From contig NZ_CALKHS010000010.1 in the NCBI RefSeq assembly GCF_937988725.1, forward strand, positions 992,001-1,056,000: a stretch of DNA of 64,000 nt. Direction: 5' to 3'. The position numbers and the translations under genes were made by a program. The notes beneath the pieces were generated by a model, which saw only the letters and a list, made by a program, of their open reading frames with translations, was not told the DNA's origin and ran no database searches. This stretch comes from an uncultured Castellaniella sp. (GTDB taxonomy: Bacteria; Pseudomonadota; Gammaproteobacteria; Burkholderiales; Burkholderiaceae_B). This document shows, in pieces, positions 9,213-22,695 of this stretch; positions within the stretch are counted from its first letter, which is position 1, and each line of letters starts with the position of its first letter.

Positions 9213-10061
9213 TCAGGCTTTCAGCGCGGCGGCCACGGACTCGGACATCGGGGTCGTGGGCCGGCCGATCAGTTTCGAGAGCTGGCGGCCATCGTCGTAC
9301 AGCGCACCCTGGGACGCGTCGGCGTCCCAGCCGGCGATCGCTTCCGCCAGGCCTTGCGGCAGGCCGTGGCCTGCCAGGATGGCGGCGTAGTCGGCCACGG
9401 GCAGGTTCCGGTAGGGAATCGTCCGGCCTGACTGGCGCGAGATTTCCGCCGCCAGATCGTCCAGCGTATAGGCGGCGTCGCCGGCCAATTCATAGGTTTT
9501 CCCTTCGTGACCTGCGGTCGTCAGGGCCACGGCGGCCGCTTCGGCGTAGTCGGTGCGCGCGGCTGAGGCGATCCGGCCCTGGCCGGCGCTGCCGACCAGC
9601 ACGCCGCCCGCCAGCGCACCTGCGACGGAACCCATGTAGTTTTCGGTGTACCAGCCGTTGCGCAGAATCGTCCAGGCCAGGCCGGAATCCTTCAGCATCT
9701 GTTCGGTTTCCCGGTGTTCACCCGCCAGGCTCAGCGCCGATGTATCGGCGCGCAGCAGGCTGGTGTAGACGATGCGCCGCACGCCCGCTGCCCGGGCGGC
9801 ATCAATCGCATGGCGATGCTGTGCGGCGCGGCGGCCGACTTCGCTGGAAGAAATCAGCAGCAAGGTATCCACGCCCGCCAATGCCGCCGCCAAGGTCTGC
9901 GGCTGGTCGTAGTCGGCCGCATACGCCTGGATGCCCAGGTCGGCCGCCTTGACCGGCGTGCGCGCCAGCGCGCGCAATTGGGAAGGCGACACGCGGGTCT
10001 TCAGGTGTTCGATAACGAGGCGGCCCAGTTGTCCGGTAGCGCCGGTGATGGCGATAGTCAT
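9213..10061 (-). CDS. qorB: NAD(P)-binding quinone oxidoreductase, QorB/NmrA-like
   Basis: 282 residues, close to E. coli QorB (286). An N-terminal Rossmann motif GATGQLG (residues 7-13) is followed by the NmrA-like pattern: LRALARTPVKAADLG, a DTLLLISSS strand, RRIVYTSLL and the substrate-side phrase WTILRNGWYTENY. The family reduces quinones using NADPH and lacks the Tyr-Lys catalytic pair of classical SDRs. It is divergent from an HxlR-family regulator, the same arrangement as E. coli ytfG/ytfH, so it is probably controlled by that regulator in response to electrophiles or quinones (inference). Confidence 0.88.
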   Translation of the reverse strand: MTIAITGATGQLGRLVIEHLKTRVSPSQLRALARTPVKAADLGIQAYAADYDQPQTLAAALAGVDTLLLISSSEVGRRAAQHRHAIDAARAAGVRRIVYTSLLRADTSALSLAGEHRETEQMLKDSGLAWTILRNGWYTENYMGSVAGALAGGVLVGSAGQGRIASAARTDYAEAAAVALTTAGHEGKTYELAGDAAYTLDDLAAEISRQSGRTIPYRNLPVADYAAILAGHGLPQGLAEAIAGWDADASQGALYDDGRQLSKLIGRPTTPMSESVAAALKA

Positions 10062-10118
10062 GTGAATTCATCCGTGAATGTGACAGTGACGCCACTGTAA
10101 ATCATAAACAAACTTTTA

Positions 10119-10153
10119 GTAAGTACGCACAGAAATGTTAGTATGAGAATACT
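10119..10153. promoter_or_regulatory. Likely HxlR operator region between qorB and its regulator
   Basis: The 154-base divergent gap has an AT-rich core containing GTAAGTAC (10119-10126) and an inverted repeat AGTAT-GAGA-ATACT (10140-10153). HxlR-family regulators commonly bind AGTA/TACT-type repeats between themselves and the target gene. Assignment is by position and sequence type; no binding evidence. Confidence 0.5.
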
Positions 10154-10215
10154 GATCTGATCCACTATTCGATGAAAGCCGCCCACGCGGCGCTTCCTCT
10201 ACCCCAGGCCCTGCC

Positions 10216-10602
10216 ATGAATGATCTGCCGTCCGATCCACCTCTATCGCTGTCCCAGCAGTTGCGCCCAGGCAACCTGCTGGCGGCTGATTGCCCTTCGC
10301 GCGAAGTGCTCAAGCACGTCACCAGCCGCTGGGGCGTGCTGGTGCTGATCGTCCTGGAAACCCGGATGCACCGCTTCAGCGAATTGCGGCGCGCCATTGG
10401 CGGCGTCAGCGAACGCATGCTGGCGCAGACCTTGCAGTGGCTGGAAGGCGACGGGCTGGTGCTGCGCACCGCCCTGGAAGTCGTGCCGCCCCACGTCGAA
10501 TACAGCCTGACCCCGCTGGGCCGCGAGGCGGCCGAAAAAGTGCGCGTCCTGGCCGACTGGATCGAACTCAACCTGCCGCGCATCCATCAGGCGCAACCCT
10601 GA
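10216..10602 (+). CDS. HxlR-family transcriptional regulator
   Basis: 128 residues with the family landmarks: an N-terminal cysteine in AADCPSREVLKHVTSRWGVLVL (Cys near residue 26, the usual redox-sensing position), the winged helix HRFSELRRAIGGVSERMLAQTL, and the wing EYSLTPLGREAAE. HxlR proteins are dimers that sense electrophiles or quinones through that cysteine. It is divergent from qorB and most likely represses it. Start ATG 10216. Confidence 0.9.
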   Translation: MNDLPSDPPLSLSQQLRPGNLLAADCPSREVLKHVTSRWGVLVLIVLETRMHRFSELRRAIGGVSERMLAQTLQWLEGDGLVLRTALEVVPPHVEYSLTPLGREAAEKVRVLADWIELNLPRIHQAQP

Positions 10603-10671
10603 CAGGAACGACACGACTGGCGCTCCCGCCGGGACGCGTCCGGCGGATGAGGACACAGCCACGAATGCAAA

Positions 10672-10731
10672 CCGGGCCGTCTCCCGCCCATTGAACCCCG
10701 ACATGGGATTCACGAACAGGAGACGGCCCGG
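10672..10731. terminator. Inverted repeat downstream of clpB and the HxlR gene
   Basis: Exact 13-base arms at 10672-10684 (CCGGGCCGTCTCC) and 10719-10731, with a 34-base spacer. It lies between two convergent genes, so it may end transcription from either side, but there is no T-run and the loop is long. Terminator function is inferred from position. Confidence 0.4.
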
Positions 10732-10758
10732 CGCATGCGAGCGCGGCCGCCCGAATGC

Positions 10759-13350
<2,592 letters not shown>

Positions 13351-13420
13351 GGGTGGAGCCCTTTGTAGGGAGGGGGCGCTGCGCCCCGATATGCGATATA
13401 TGCGGTTGTCGGGGGGATTT

Positions 13421-13714
13421 TCAAGACGCGGCAAAAGCCAAACGGCTGACACCCTGCAGATCTACCCGCTGCCGTGCAAGCCATAAATCGTGAGCATCTT
13501 GCATGGCCAGCCAGCTTTCCGGACTGCGCCCGACCGCCTTCGAAAGGCGCAGCGCCATTTCGGGCGTCACGCGGCTGGAGCCATTCAGCACCCGGCTGAG
13601 CGTGGAGGCGGCAACGCCAAGGCCTGCCGCCAACTCACGGCCGCTGACCCCATTGGGTTCCAGATAGACGGCCGAGATGAACTCGCCCGGATGAGGAGGA
13701 TTATGCATCTCCAT
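13421..13714 (-). CDS. higA: HigA-family antitoxin
   Basis: 97 residues. HPGEFISAVYLEPNGVSGRE, the helix-turn-helix LAAGLGVAASTLSRVLNG, and ESWLAMQDAHDLWLAR are characteristic of HigA antitoxins, which bind and neutralise HigB and repress the pair. The first codon at 13717 would be TTG; the ATG at 13714 shares one base with the stop of higB (TGATG), so translation is coupled. The gene order is toxin first, as expected for higBA. Confidence 0.93.
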   Translation of the reverse strand: MEMHNPPHPGEFISAVYLEPNGVSGRELAAGLGVAASTLSRVLNGSSRVTPEMALRLSKAVGRSPESWLAMQDAHDLWLARQRVDLQGVSRLAFAAS

Positions 13715-13992
13715 CAATGGTAGTCCTCATAGTCCAGTATGTAGACGTTGCCGTCCCTGAATTCGAAAGTGATGCGCCAGTTTCCATTGACGGACATCGC
13801 CCACCGGCCTTTCATGAGACCTTTCAAGGGATGCAGGCCGAACCCCGGAATATCCAGATCGGACAGCACCATGGCCGTATCGAGCGCAGCCAATTGCAGC
13901 CGAAGCCGCTTGCCATGGCGTGCCTGGACACCCGACAGGGACCCTGTCTCGAAGAAGCGCCTCAGCCCTCTGTGCCGGAAAGACTTGATCAT
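13714..13992 (-). CDS. higB: HigB-family mRNA-cleaving toxin (RelE superfamily)
   Basis: 92 residues: MIKSFRHRGLRRFFETGS, a central GFGLHPLKGLMKGRWAMSVNGNWRI and the ending FRDGNVYILDYEDYH match HigB/RelE-type ribosome-dependent ribonucleases. The conserved basic and aromatic residues of the C-terminal sheet (WRITFEF, YEDYH) are present, so it appears intact. It forms an operon with higA (one-base overlap), downstream of the capsule locus on the same strand. Confidence 0.93.
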   Translation of the reverse strand: MIKSFRHRGLRRFFETGSLSGVQARHGKRLRLQLAALDTAMVLSDLDIPGFGLHPLKGLMKGRWAMSVNGNWRITFEFRDGNVYILDYEDYH

Positions 13993-14001
13993 AATGTAGC
14001 A

Positions 14002-14020
14002 TGTTGCGCATCAAGCAACA
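14002..14020 (-). promoter_or_regulatory. Candidate higBA operator
   Basis: An inverted repeat TGTTGC-N7-GCAACA lies 10 bases upstream of the higB start codon, where a HigA dimer would be expected to bind for autoregulation. Inferred from position and symmetry only. Confidence 0.45.
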
Positions 14021-14145
14021 ATTCCAGATGCCTATCAGGCCTCTGACGATTAAACATAGCGCTGACCTCGGGTAAATCAGAGCGGCCATTGTGGCTTGAA
14101 CACCCCGCACCGGCCAGATCGGAAGAATCCTGACGGGCACAATTG

Positions 14146-15705
14146 TCACTGCATCAATCCGATCCTCTGCAGCCAGTGCCTCGACAGATCCTCGGCGGCC
14201 AGATCCACCGACCGGCCGGGGGCGGACGCCCAGTTGTTCCAGCAGACATAAGGCACGCGGCCCGACGGCAGGCCGTAACGACGATAGACTTCCGGCATGA
14301 TGGGCACGTGATCGCCATACCAGCACAGGCTGGCGGGCCGGTCCAGGGATTCCAGGGTGTCGCGCAGGCTGGCGGCCATCTGGTCGGCATGGCGCAAATG
14401 GCGCAGATAGACTGTCAGATCTTTGCAGTCCGGCGGCGGCGGCTGGGTATACAAAGCATCCAGCTCATCCGGCCTCACCGTTTCCAGGTGCAAGGGGCCA
14501 TGGTTTTCCATGGTGATCGCCATCACGAACAGCGGGCGGCCGGACTGGCTCAGCAGGCCAGACACCTTGTCCGCCACAGCGCCATCCCCCACGTACGGGC
14601 CTTCGGGGCGACGGCCGGCAAAGGCGTGTATGTCGAAAAAAGCGTCGAAACCCAGTTGTGGATAGACCCGGTCACGCTGATAGAAAGCGGCTGGATAAGG
14701 ATGCACGCAGACCGTGCGGTAACCCAGGGCCTTCAGCCAGGACGCCAGCGAAGCCAGCCGCCACTCCGCAGCCAGCGCCCGATAGGGATTGAAACGGTGC
14801 ACGCCCAGCCGCTCGGCGGCGATGCCGGACAAAAAGGCAAATTCCGTGCGGATGGTATTGGCGCCCCAGGCCGGCACGGTCAGATCCCCGCACAGCGCCG
14901 CATCACCGCGCAATCGGTCGAATTGCGCCAGCACATCGCGGCGGATGCCCGCATAGAGCACGCGCGGGTCGAAAAACGATTCGCTCTGGATGGCGACGAG
15001 ATGCGGCAGATCCGCGCCCAGCGTGCCGGTATGCGAGACGGCCGCGTGAGCAGAAGCCGCCACCGGACGACCCTGCGCGGCAAAATCGAAGGGCGACGCC
15101 AGACAGGGCCGCTGACCAGCGGCGCGCGCATATCGCCACAGGCAAGCCAGAAACCCCAGCGCTGCCAGGTCCTGCGCCGGCCGAAAGGTCGCCGCAGGCA
15201 GGCGACTCGCCCCACCCCACAGCAACAGCCCTCCCGATAGCGCAACCGCGCACAAGCCACCCAGATGCCCGCTCCAGTTCCAGCGGTCTTCCAGGGCTTC
15301 CTCCGCCCACAGGCCGACCGCCACCGCCAGCAGCACCCCAACCGTCGCCCCCGAAAACTTCGCCCAGCCCAGGAACGGGATGTACAGACGCGGATGGCGG
15401 ATCGCGTCGGTAAAGTATTCATAATCGTGAAAGACAAAGGGCTCGCGCAGGGACTTGTATTTGGCATTATTGACCAGCACCAGCACCAGCCAGAACGCGC
15501 ACACCACGGCTGCCGCAAACCACGGCCGCCCCAACGCCAGCGTCAGAGCCGCGTGCGCCAGGCACCATAGCCCCGCATGCACGGCCCAGGCCGCCGCAGG
15601 TCGACGCAGCGGCGGGCGCGGCGCCATCAGGCGTTCAATGGCGACGGACAGAGCCGCGCCCAGCGATGCCGCCGCCAGCACAGACGTCAAATCCAGCACA
15701 GGCAC
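14146..15705 (-). CDS. LTA-synthase-like membrane sulfatase-fold enzyme of the capsule locus (WcbQ-like)
   Basis: 519 residues. About five membrane segments fill residues 1-190, including the re-entrant phrase NNAKYKSLREPFVFHDYEYF found in LTA-synthase-like proteins. The catalytic domain has HLVAIQSESFFDP, WGANTIRTEFAFLSGI (Thr nucleophile region), FVMAITMENHGP and WYGDHVP (metal ligands). Such enzymes move phosphoglycerol or phosphoethanolamine groups, or open sulfate esters, outside the membrane. It begins with GTG 15705, three bases after the zeta-like toxin gene, and is the last gene of the capsule array; the position suggests a modification of the capsule polymer. A similar gene is called wcbQ in Bordetella/Burkholderia capsule clusters as far as I recall. 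Confidence 0.75.
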   Translation of the reverse strand: MPVLDLTSVLAAASLGAALSVAIERLMAPRPPLRRPAAAWAVHAGLWCLAHAALTLALGRPWFAAAVVCAFWLVLVLVNNAKYKSLREPFVFHDYEYFTDAIRHPRLYIPFLGWAKFSGATVGVLLAVAVGLWAEEALEDRWNWSGHLGGLCAVALSGGLLLWGGASRLPAATFRPAQDLAALGFLACLWRYARAAGQRPCLASPFDFAAQGRPVAASAHAAVSHTGTLGADLPHLVAIQSESFFDPRVLYAGIRRDVLAQFDRLRGDAALCGDLTVPAWGANTIRTEFAFLSGIAAERLGVHRFNPYRALAAEWRLASLASWLKALGYRTVCVHPYPAAFYQRDRVYPQLGFDAFFDIHAFAGRRPEGPYVGDGAVADKVSGLLSQSGRPLFVMAITMENHGPLHLETVRPDELDALYTQPPPPDCKDLTVYLRHLRHADQMAASLRDTLESLDRPASLCWYGDHVPIMPEVYRRYGLPSGRVPYVCWNNWASAPGRSVDLAAEDLSRHWLQRIGLMQ

Positions 15706-15708
15706 CGA

Positions 15709-16437
15709 TTAATTCGCCCCAAGCTCGTCCAAAACATGTTTGCCGAACCAGTAGGGCATCCGGTCCGTTTTGAAACTCAACTCTTTCCCGCCTGTCACTT
15801 CCGCCAGCCAGATACGCGTCTCATTGGAATTATCAAAAACATACGCTCGATCGGACGCCTTGATCGCCCGTGCCAGCAACCGCAAGGAATTCTCATAGCG
15901 AGACAATATCTTGTCTCTTGGGACATCGTGTCCACCCGCCGACACACGATATTTCACGCGTGACACATTGATCTCCGGGTCTTCCGTGGCAATGTAGTAC
16001 AGATATGTTCTAAATCCTGCTTGCCTGGCTTCTCGCAAGAAGTCCACCTTGTCCGGCGATGACATGACCGTCTCGAACGAGAAGCTGATACGTTGTGCAA
16101 GCAACTGGCGACGAATGAAGTCGGAAGCGACCGATGCCAGATACGAATTGACGCACTCGGGATGCTGATGGAGCCGTCCATCGTCAACGGTCAGGCCTGA
16201 CACCAGAGGCGCCATGCCTGCCTTATTCAGAAATTCGGAACGATTGAAAAAATCCAGGACCTCATCAGGATGGACACACACCTTGAAATCAGAGAACCTG
16301 AGACTTCCCGACTGACGCCAACTCTTTTCCAGATCGTCAGGGTTGACATAAACCCCCAACAGCTCTTCGGAAACCACGTCCTTCAGAGTGCTCTTTCCTG
16401 ACCCATTTGGGCCGGCGAACATCCGCACCCGTGCCAT
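15709..16437 (-). CDS. Zeta-toxin-like P-loop kinase
   Basis: 242 residues. Walker A is at the extreme N-terminus (MARVRMFAGPNGSGKSTL), followed by GVYVNPDDLEKSW and FSFETVMSSPDKVDFLREA, the arrangement of zeta/PezT-type toxins that phosphorylate UDP-GlcNAc-class sugars or related substrates. A basic RVKYRVSAGGHDVPRDKILSRY motif matches the family lid segment. The gene follows a short antitoxin-like gene by 5 bases and sits inside the capsule operon between the SDR and the LTA-synthase-like gene. Whether it is an active toxin is not shown. Confidence 0.82.
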   Translation of the reverse strand: MARVRMFAGPNGSGKSTLKDVVSEELLGVYVNPDDLEKSWRQSGSLRFSDFKVCVHPDEVLDFFNRSEFLNKAGMAPLVSGLTVDDGRLHQHPECVNSYLASVASDFIRRQLLAQRISFSFETVMSSPDKVDFLREARQAGFRTYLYYIATEDPEINVSRVKYRVSAGGHDVPRDKILSRYENSLRLLARAIKASDRAYVFDNSNETRIWLAEVTGGKELSFKTDRMPYWFGKHVLDELGAN

Positions 16438-16442
16438 GCAGC

Positions 16443-16673
16443 CTAATCACCCAGGATAATGCGGCTACCGGCGACAACCTTCCTTCCCGGTCTCAATGCC
16501 TTCAGCACGACATGAGACCCGTCCGGGTTCTCTCGAACCAAGTGACCATTCACGGCAATCAGCACGCTACTGCCGGAATGCAACGCTCGACTGCGTGCCG
16601 CCCGAAAAGCGTCTTGGGCCAATTCAGGAATATCCATTTCAGTCAGCGCGACCTTCTTCACCACTGCCGTCAT
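16443..16673 (-). CDS. Antitoxin-like small protein paired with the zeta-like kinase
   Basis: 76 residues from ATG 16673, which has GGAG six bases upstream; a start at 16697 is possible but lacks a good site. Content: DIPELAQDAFRAARSRALHSG, LIAVNGHLVRENPDGSHVVL and a basic LRPGRKVVAGSRI end. Small proteins of this type commonly precede zeta-like kinases, and the 5-base spacing indicates co-translation, so it is the probable antitoxin. No known catalytic motif. Confidence 0.65.
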   Translation of the reverse strand: MTAVVKKVALTEMDIPELAQDAFRAARSRALHSGSSVLIAVNGHLVRENPDGSHVVLKALRPGRKVVAGSRIILGD

Positions 16674-16703
16674 GCCCGTCTCCAGAAAAGCGCACATCAG
16701 CTC

Positions 16704-17459
16704 TTACCTACTGGGATGATAGCCCATCCAGCGCACGATGCGATGCGATAGTGCTGCCGGCAACACGGCCAGCCACCAGGTTCCCCAATTCAGGGGGAAC
16801 GGAAAGCTGATGCGCGCCCGATCCCGTGTCAGACCACGCCGGATCTCGCGTGCGGCTCGCTCCGGCGTCCACACCCAGGGTTTGGGGCCGGGCATGCTGT
16901 CGCACATGGGGGATTTGACGTAGCCCGGCATGATCACGCTGACGTGGATGCCCTCGGGGGCCAGCCAGCCGCGCAGGGCCTCGCCGTAAGCTTTGATCCC
17001 GGCCTTGCTGGCGCTATAGGCCGGCGTGATCGGCAGGCCGAAATACCCAGCCAGGGAACTCATGAACGCGATCTGTCCCCGGCGCCGCGCCCGCATGGCG
17101 GGCAGGATCGTCTGAGCAATCCGCATGGACGCCTTCAAATTCACATCCAGCAAGGCGTCCACCTCGTCCCAGGGCTCCGGTTCACCCTTCGACCCCACAT
17201 GCGTGTTCATGCCGGCGTTGATGACGACCAGGTCCAGGGCCCCCAGCCCTTCGAGCCAGACTTGCAGCGCCGGCCCGTCCCTAACATCCAGGCAGTGACG
17301 CTGCACCACGGCTCCCCGAGCCGTACAGGTTCGCGCCACACGCGCCAGGACGTCCTCGCGCCGGCCATGCAGGATCAGAGTCACGTCCGGCGCGGCATAC
17401 TCGCGCGCCAGGGCCGAACCGATGGCGCTCGTGGCGCCAGTGATGAGAATCCTGCGCAT
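16704..17459 (-). CDS. Short-chain dehydrogenase of the capsule locus (WcbP-like)
   Basis: 251 residues, a classical SDR: GATSAIGSALA cofactor loop at residues 8-18, VVINAGMN, MSSLAGYFGLPITPAYSASKAG giving Ser-Tyr-x3-Lys catalysis, and a C-terminal hydrophobic tail (WGTWWLAVLPAALSHRIVRWMG) that may tether it to the membrane. Its ATG overlaps the TGA of kpsS, so the two are coupled. Bordetella and Burkholderia capsule clusters carry an SDR at this place (wcbP, from memory); the substrate is unknown. Confidence 0.85.
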   Translation of the reverse strand: MRRILITGATSAIGSALAREYAAPDVTLILHGRREDVLARVARTCTARGAVVQRHCLDVRDGPALQVWLEGLGALDLVVINAGMNTHVGSKGEPEPWDEVDALLDVNLKASMRIAQTILPAMRARRRGQIAFMSSLAGYFGLPITPAYSASKAGIKAYGEALRGWLAPEGIHVSVIMPGYVKSPMCDSMPGPKPWVWTPERAAREIRRGLTRDRARISFPFPLNWGTWWLAVLPAALSHRIVRWMGYHPSR

Positions 17460-18652
17460 CAGTCTTCCAGCAAGCGCGGCAGACTGTTCTGCACCGCCAG
17501 TGCGATCCCCATCGGGCAGTAGAAACCGCCATTCACCGTCGCCTGCGCCAGCACTCGCTGACGCAGGCGACGAAAACGCTGCGCATCCGGCGGCAAGCCC
17601 GCAGTCCAGAAACTGTCCAGATCCCCATCATGCACCAGGCCTGGCTGGGCATACAGCGCGCGCCCCAGCACCATCAGTGGCAGACCGGCTTCCAGCGCCA
17701 GCGAGCCCACCGTGCTGTTGACCGTCACCACCCCGGCGGCCCGGCGCAGCAATCGGGGCAACTGCCCGGTTTCCATGTAAAACACGCGGTCTTCCAGGCC
17801 GGACCGACGCGCCATGCGCCGCAACACCCGCCCATGGCGCGCCAATCCCGGATCCAGCGGATGATTCTTCACCACCAGCGCCGCATCGGTCGGCGCATGC
17901 CGCGCAAAAGAATCCAGCACGCCCTGCATCAATTCCCGCATATTGCCGAAAGGCGAATGCCGGCGAATCTGGCTGTCGCCATCCAGCTGCAGGGGCAGCA
18001 CGAAAAACCGTCTGCGCTGCAGCAACAGGGCTTTCAACACCCGGTCATCCCGTGATCGATGCCAGCGCAGCGCCGGCAGACGCCACGCATAGCCCAGGTA
18101 CTCCAACGGCGCAACGTAGCGGGCGTGATTGCGATAGAACGGAAACAGAACCGGATTCGCCGCGCCCGCCACGTGGTAGGCCACATCGTGCGCGGCCCGA
18201 CGCCAGAAGGGCGACTTGAAGGCGGTCGGTTCGCCGGGAGGCTCGAAATCCGGCGCCGCGTCCCGCCGCAGCACCGGCATCAAGGGTGAATGCGCATTCA
18301 CCCCGCCCCGCTCCAGCGTGATGCGATGCGGGCGGAAATAGCCTTCCTCGAAAACATGCACCCGCAGGCCCAGCAAACGGGCCAGCGCAATCGCCGGCCG
18401 ATGCACCGGCCGGCAGTCGCCGAACAGCACTACGTCGGTCACCCGCCATTGGCCGATCCATCGCCGATAGAACGCCGGCAACTGCGCCCCCCGCCCGCGA
18501 AACGATACCGAACCGCCCAGCCGCCAATACAGCGCATCGCCCGCCGTGAAATTCACGCGGCGGACCGCATGGCCGGCCTGGCGCAACGCGCACGCCAGCT
18601 CACGGAAAAAGGGCGAGCAGGGCCCCTGCAAGAATAAAAACGTGCGGCGCAT
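17459..18652 (-). CDS. kpsS: KpsS/LipB-type beta-Kdo transferase for the capsule lipid anchor
   Basis: 397 residues. The start RRTFLFLQGPCSPFFRELA, then GHAVRRVNFTAGD, VLFGDCRPVH, FEEGYFRPHRITLERGGVN and the late phrases VVKNHPLDPG and TVNSTVGSLALEAGLP match KpsS. Known: KpsS adds the first beta-Kdo to phosphatidylglycerol on the cytoplasmic face, and KpsC lengthens the Kdo linker on which group 2 capsules are built. It lies 24 bases after kpsC, and its stop overlaps the SDR start. No truncation. Confidence 0.92.
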   Translation of the reverse strand: MRRTFLFLQGPCSPFFRELACALRQAGHAVRRVNFTAGDALYWRLGGSVSFRGRGAQLPAFYRRWIGQWRVTDVVLFGDCRPVHRPAIALARLLGLRVHVFEEGYFRPHRITLERGGVNAHSPLMPVLRRDAAPDFEPPGEPTAFKSPFWRRAAHDVAYHVAGAANPVLFPFYRNHARYVAPLEYLGYAWRLPALRWHRSRDDRVLKALLLQRRRFFVLPLQLDGDSQIRRHSPFGNMRELMQGVLDSFARHAPTDAALVVKNHPLDPGLARHGRVLRRMARRSGLEDRVFYMETGQLPRLLRRAAGVVTVNSTVGSLALEAGLPLMVLGRALYAQPGLVHDGDLDSFWTAGLPPDAQRFRRLRQRVLAQATVNGGFYCPMGIALAVQNSLPRLLED

Positions 18653-18676
18653 GCCGTCGGATTCCAGAAAAGTTGA

Positions 18677-20758
<2,082 letters not shown>

Positions 20759-20853
20759 CACTCCTCCTAAACCCCACACCGTATCCAACAGTTCTCGGCC
20801 TTCCCCGCAGACCCACTTTAAAACCTCGGAGAACCGTATAACGATCCCACCGC

Positions 20854-22503
20854 CTATATGACGGAATTACGACCAACCCCGATGAAAGCCCGCGTTCTCC
20901 TCAAAAGGCCGTCTTTTATAATTCTTTCAATTAGCAGATCAGTACTGTTGGATTCGAAGTCATTCACTATCTCCCTAAATTTCCTTAAATAATCATCACC
21001 AACATCGCGACCATATTGCTCGGAAATCACACCTCTTAATTGTTCTCCACAGAAAGAAACTGGCCCAAAAGCGTTCTCCTCGGTCAGCATGAGATCTCCG
21101 CCATACTTTGCCATGCATTCGTCCTTTTCTTTCCACCAAAAAGCCACAACACAACCTCTATTAAAAGCATCGTATGCAATTGAAGAGTAATCCGTTATCA
21201 GGATTGACGCGCTACGCAAAGCATGCTCATAAGACAAGTCTGTCAAATAGCCAGATAAATCCGTGTCGCGCAAAGAGTCCATAATTAAAGGATGGGGCAT
21301 CAAAATTATCTTCTCTTTTAATTCATCTGGCACAGACCCCACAATATCGACACACATCCTGTAGTAGCTAGAATTTCTAACATCCAAGGCTATAAGGTTA
21401 TAGTCCCACGGCCTCCAGGTCGGCATGATCATAATTTTGTCATGCTGGCTGAACCGAACCCTACGATCAAACTTAGGCAGGCCAGTTACGTAGATATTCC
21501 TCTCAAGAAATCCAGCATTAACACGAAACTCATCAGCCTCCAATTGAGAAGAAACAACGACTTTTGTGTTATCAGGAAATATCTTACCTGGGCGAAAATT
21601 TCGCCTCTCCTTCGCCCCCAAAGAGATCATATATGACACTCCGTGCTGAAGGAATACAAAATCAAAATGGCGACGAGCCAGCTTCTCAAGAGCATAAGGA
21701 TTCGCAATCCTTAGGTCGATAGCATGAGCGGGTGACTCCGTAGAAATAAAGGTCCTGCATAGAAAGAAAGCAATATAATGCTTGAGACTTCCCTTAATAA
21801 TTATCTGATCCCTATACTTACTATCAATAGCCAATGAATCGACCGCCGGCTTAGATAGTATGAACCTCACTTCTTTGTAGCCATAATCGACCAGCCGCTC
21901 AAACAGCATAGAGGCACTTTCCTCATACTTACTAGACTTCTTTTCATATAGAAGAATTGGCTTAAATCGCCGAGGCAAAAATCGAAAAATAGACGACCAT
22001 AGCCACGCAATAAGAATCTTAGCTTGATAGATATTTCGATCAGAAATTGCAGTTTCTCGAATCGTCAAATAACTATTTCCATTACCAGCCATCCTAATAT
22101 ATGCAGAGCGACATCCTTCCAAAAAAACTATTCGGCTATTTAAATATCTGCGCCGCCCAAATCCAAGAGTTTTATATTTAATAGCCCTCTTAAAATCAAG
22201 ACCATCGGATAGGCTACGAAGAAATAGACCATTGTGTATTTCCTTGAATGCCGTCGGATCCAACCTGAAACCGTATATCGCGACTAGAAATCCAAAATGA
22301 TATAACCTGAAGGTCAGCATAAAGGAAATTTTTACTTTAATTTTCCTATTAGAAGCCAGAACTTGGAAGGATTTATTATCGAACGAGCTACGCCTCACCA
22401 CCCCCAAACACAGGCATGAGATCCAGAAATATTTACTATATGTTTTTATTCTAAGAATAGAATTGTGAATCTTTAATCTTTTACTATACAACTTATTTTT
22501 CAT
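20854..22503 (-). CDS. TagB/TagF-like CDP-glycerol glycerophosphotransferase
   Basis: 549 residues. The second half has the CDP-glycerol glycerophosphotransferase pattern: LLYEKKSSKYEESASMLFER, KYRDQIIIKGSLKHY, FVFLQHGVSYMISLGA with the key histidine, MPTWRP, MPHPLI and SILITDYSSIAYDAFNRG. The first 200 residues are poorly conserved and basic with two hydrophobic stretches. Enzymes of this fold add or polymerise glycerol-phosphate from CDP-glycerol on teichoic acids and on several Gram-negative capsules. The gene is far more AT-rich than kpsC next to it, a sign of recent transfer as part of the serotype cassette. No CDP-glycerol synthesis gene is in the window. Confidence 0.82.
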   Translation of the reverse strand: MKNKLYSKRLKIHNSILRIKTYSKYFWISCLCLGVVRRSSFDNKSFQVLASNRKIKVKISFMLTFRLYHFGFLVAIYGFRLDPTAFKEIHNGLFLRSLSDGLDFKRAIKYKTLGFGRRRYLNSRIVFLEGCRSAYIRMAGNGNSYLTIRETAISDRNIYQAKILIAWLWSSIFRFLPRRFKPILLYEKKSSKYEESASMLFERLVDYGYKEVRFILSKPAVDSLAIDSKYRDQIIIKGSLKHYIAFFLCRTFISTESPAHAIDLRIANPYALEKLARRHFDFVFLQHGVSYMISLGAKERRNFRPGKIFPDNTKVVVSSQLEADEFRVNAGFLERNIYVTGLPKFDRRVRFSQHDKIMIMPTWRPWDYNLIALDVRNSSYYRMCVDIVGSVPDELKEKIILMPHPLIMDSLRDTDLSGYLTDLSYEHALRSASILITDYSSIAYDAFNRGCVVAFWWKEKDECMAKYGGDLMLTEENAFGPVSFCGEQLRGVISEQYGRDVGDDYLRKFREIVNDFESNSTDLLIERIIKDGLLRRTRAFIGVGRNSVI

Positions 22504-22695
22504 TTCGCGGAATTTTAATAAAAGCCAAACTCTATAGACCCATGGAATTAAAGCAACCCAAGCGCTAAATTACGGGATATATGCACGATAATATTGACCG
22601 CAAATACCATAAGCATAAAAATCAAAGAAATTAACGCCAATTAAATTTAAATTAAGCATCATCCAAATGATTATTGAAAGCAAAGTGCTGTTTCT

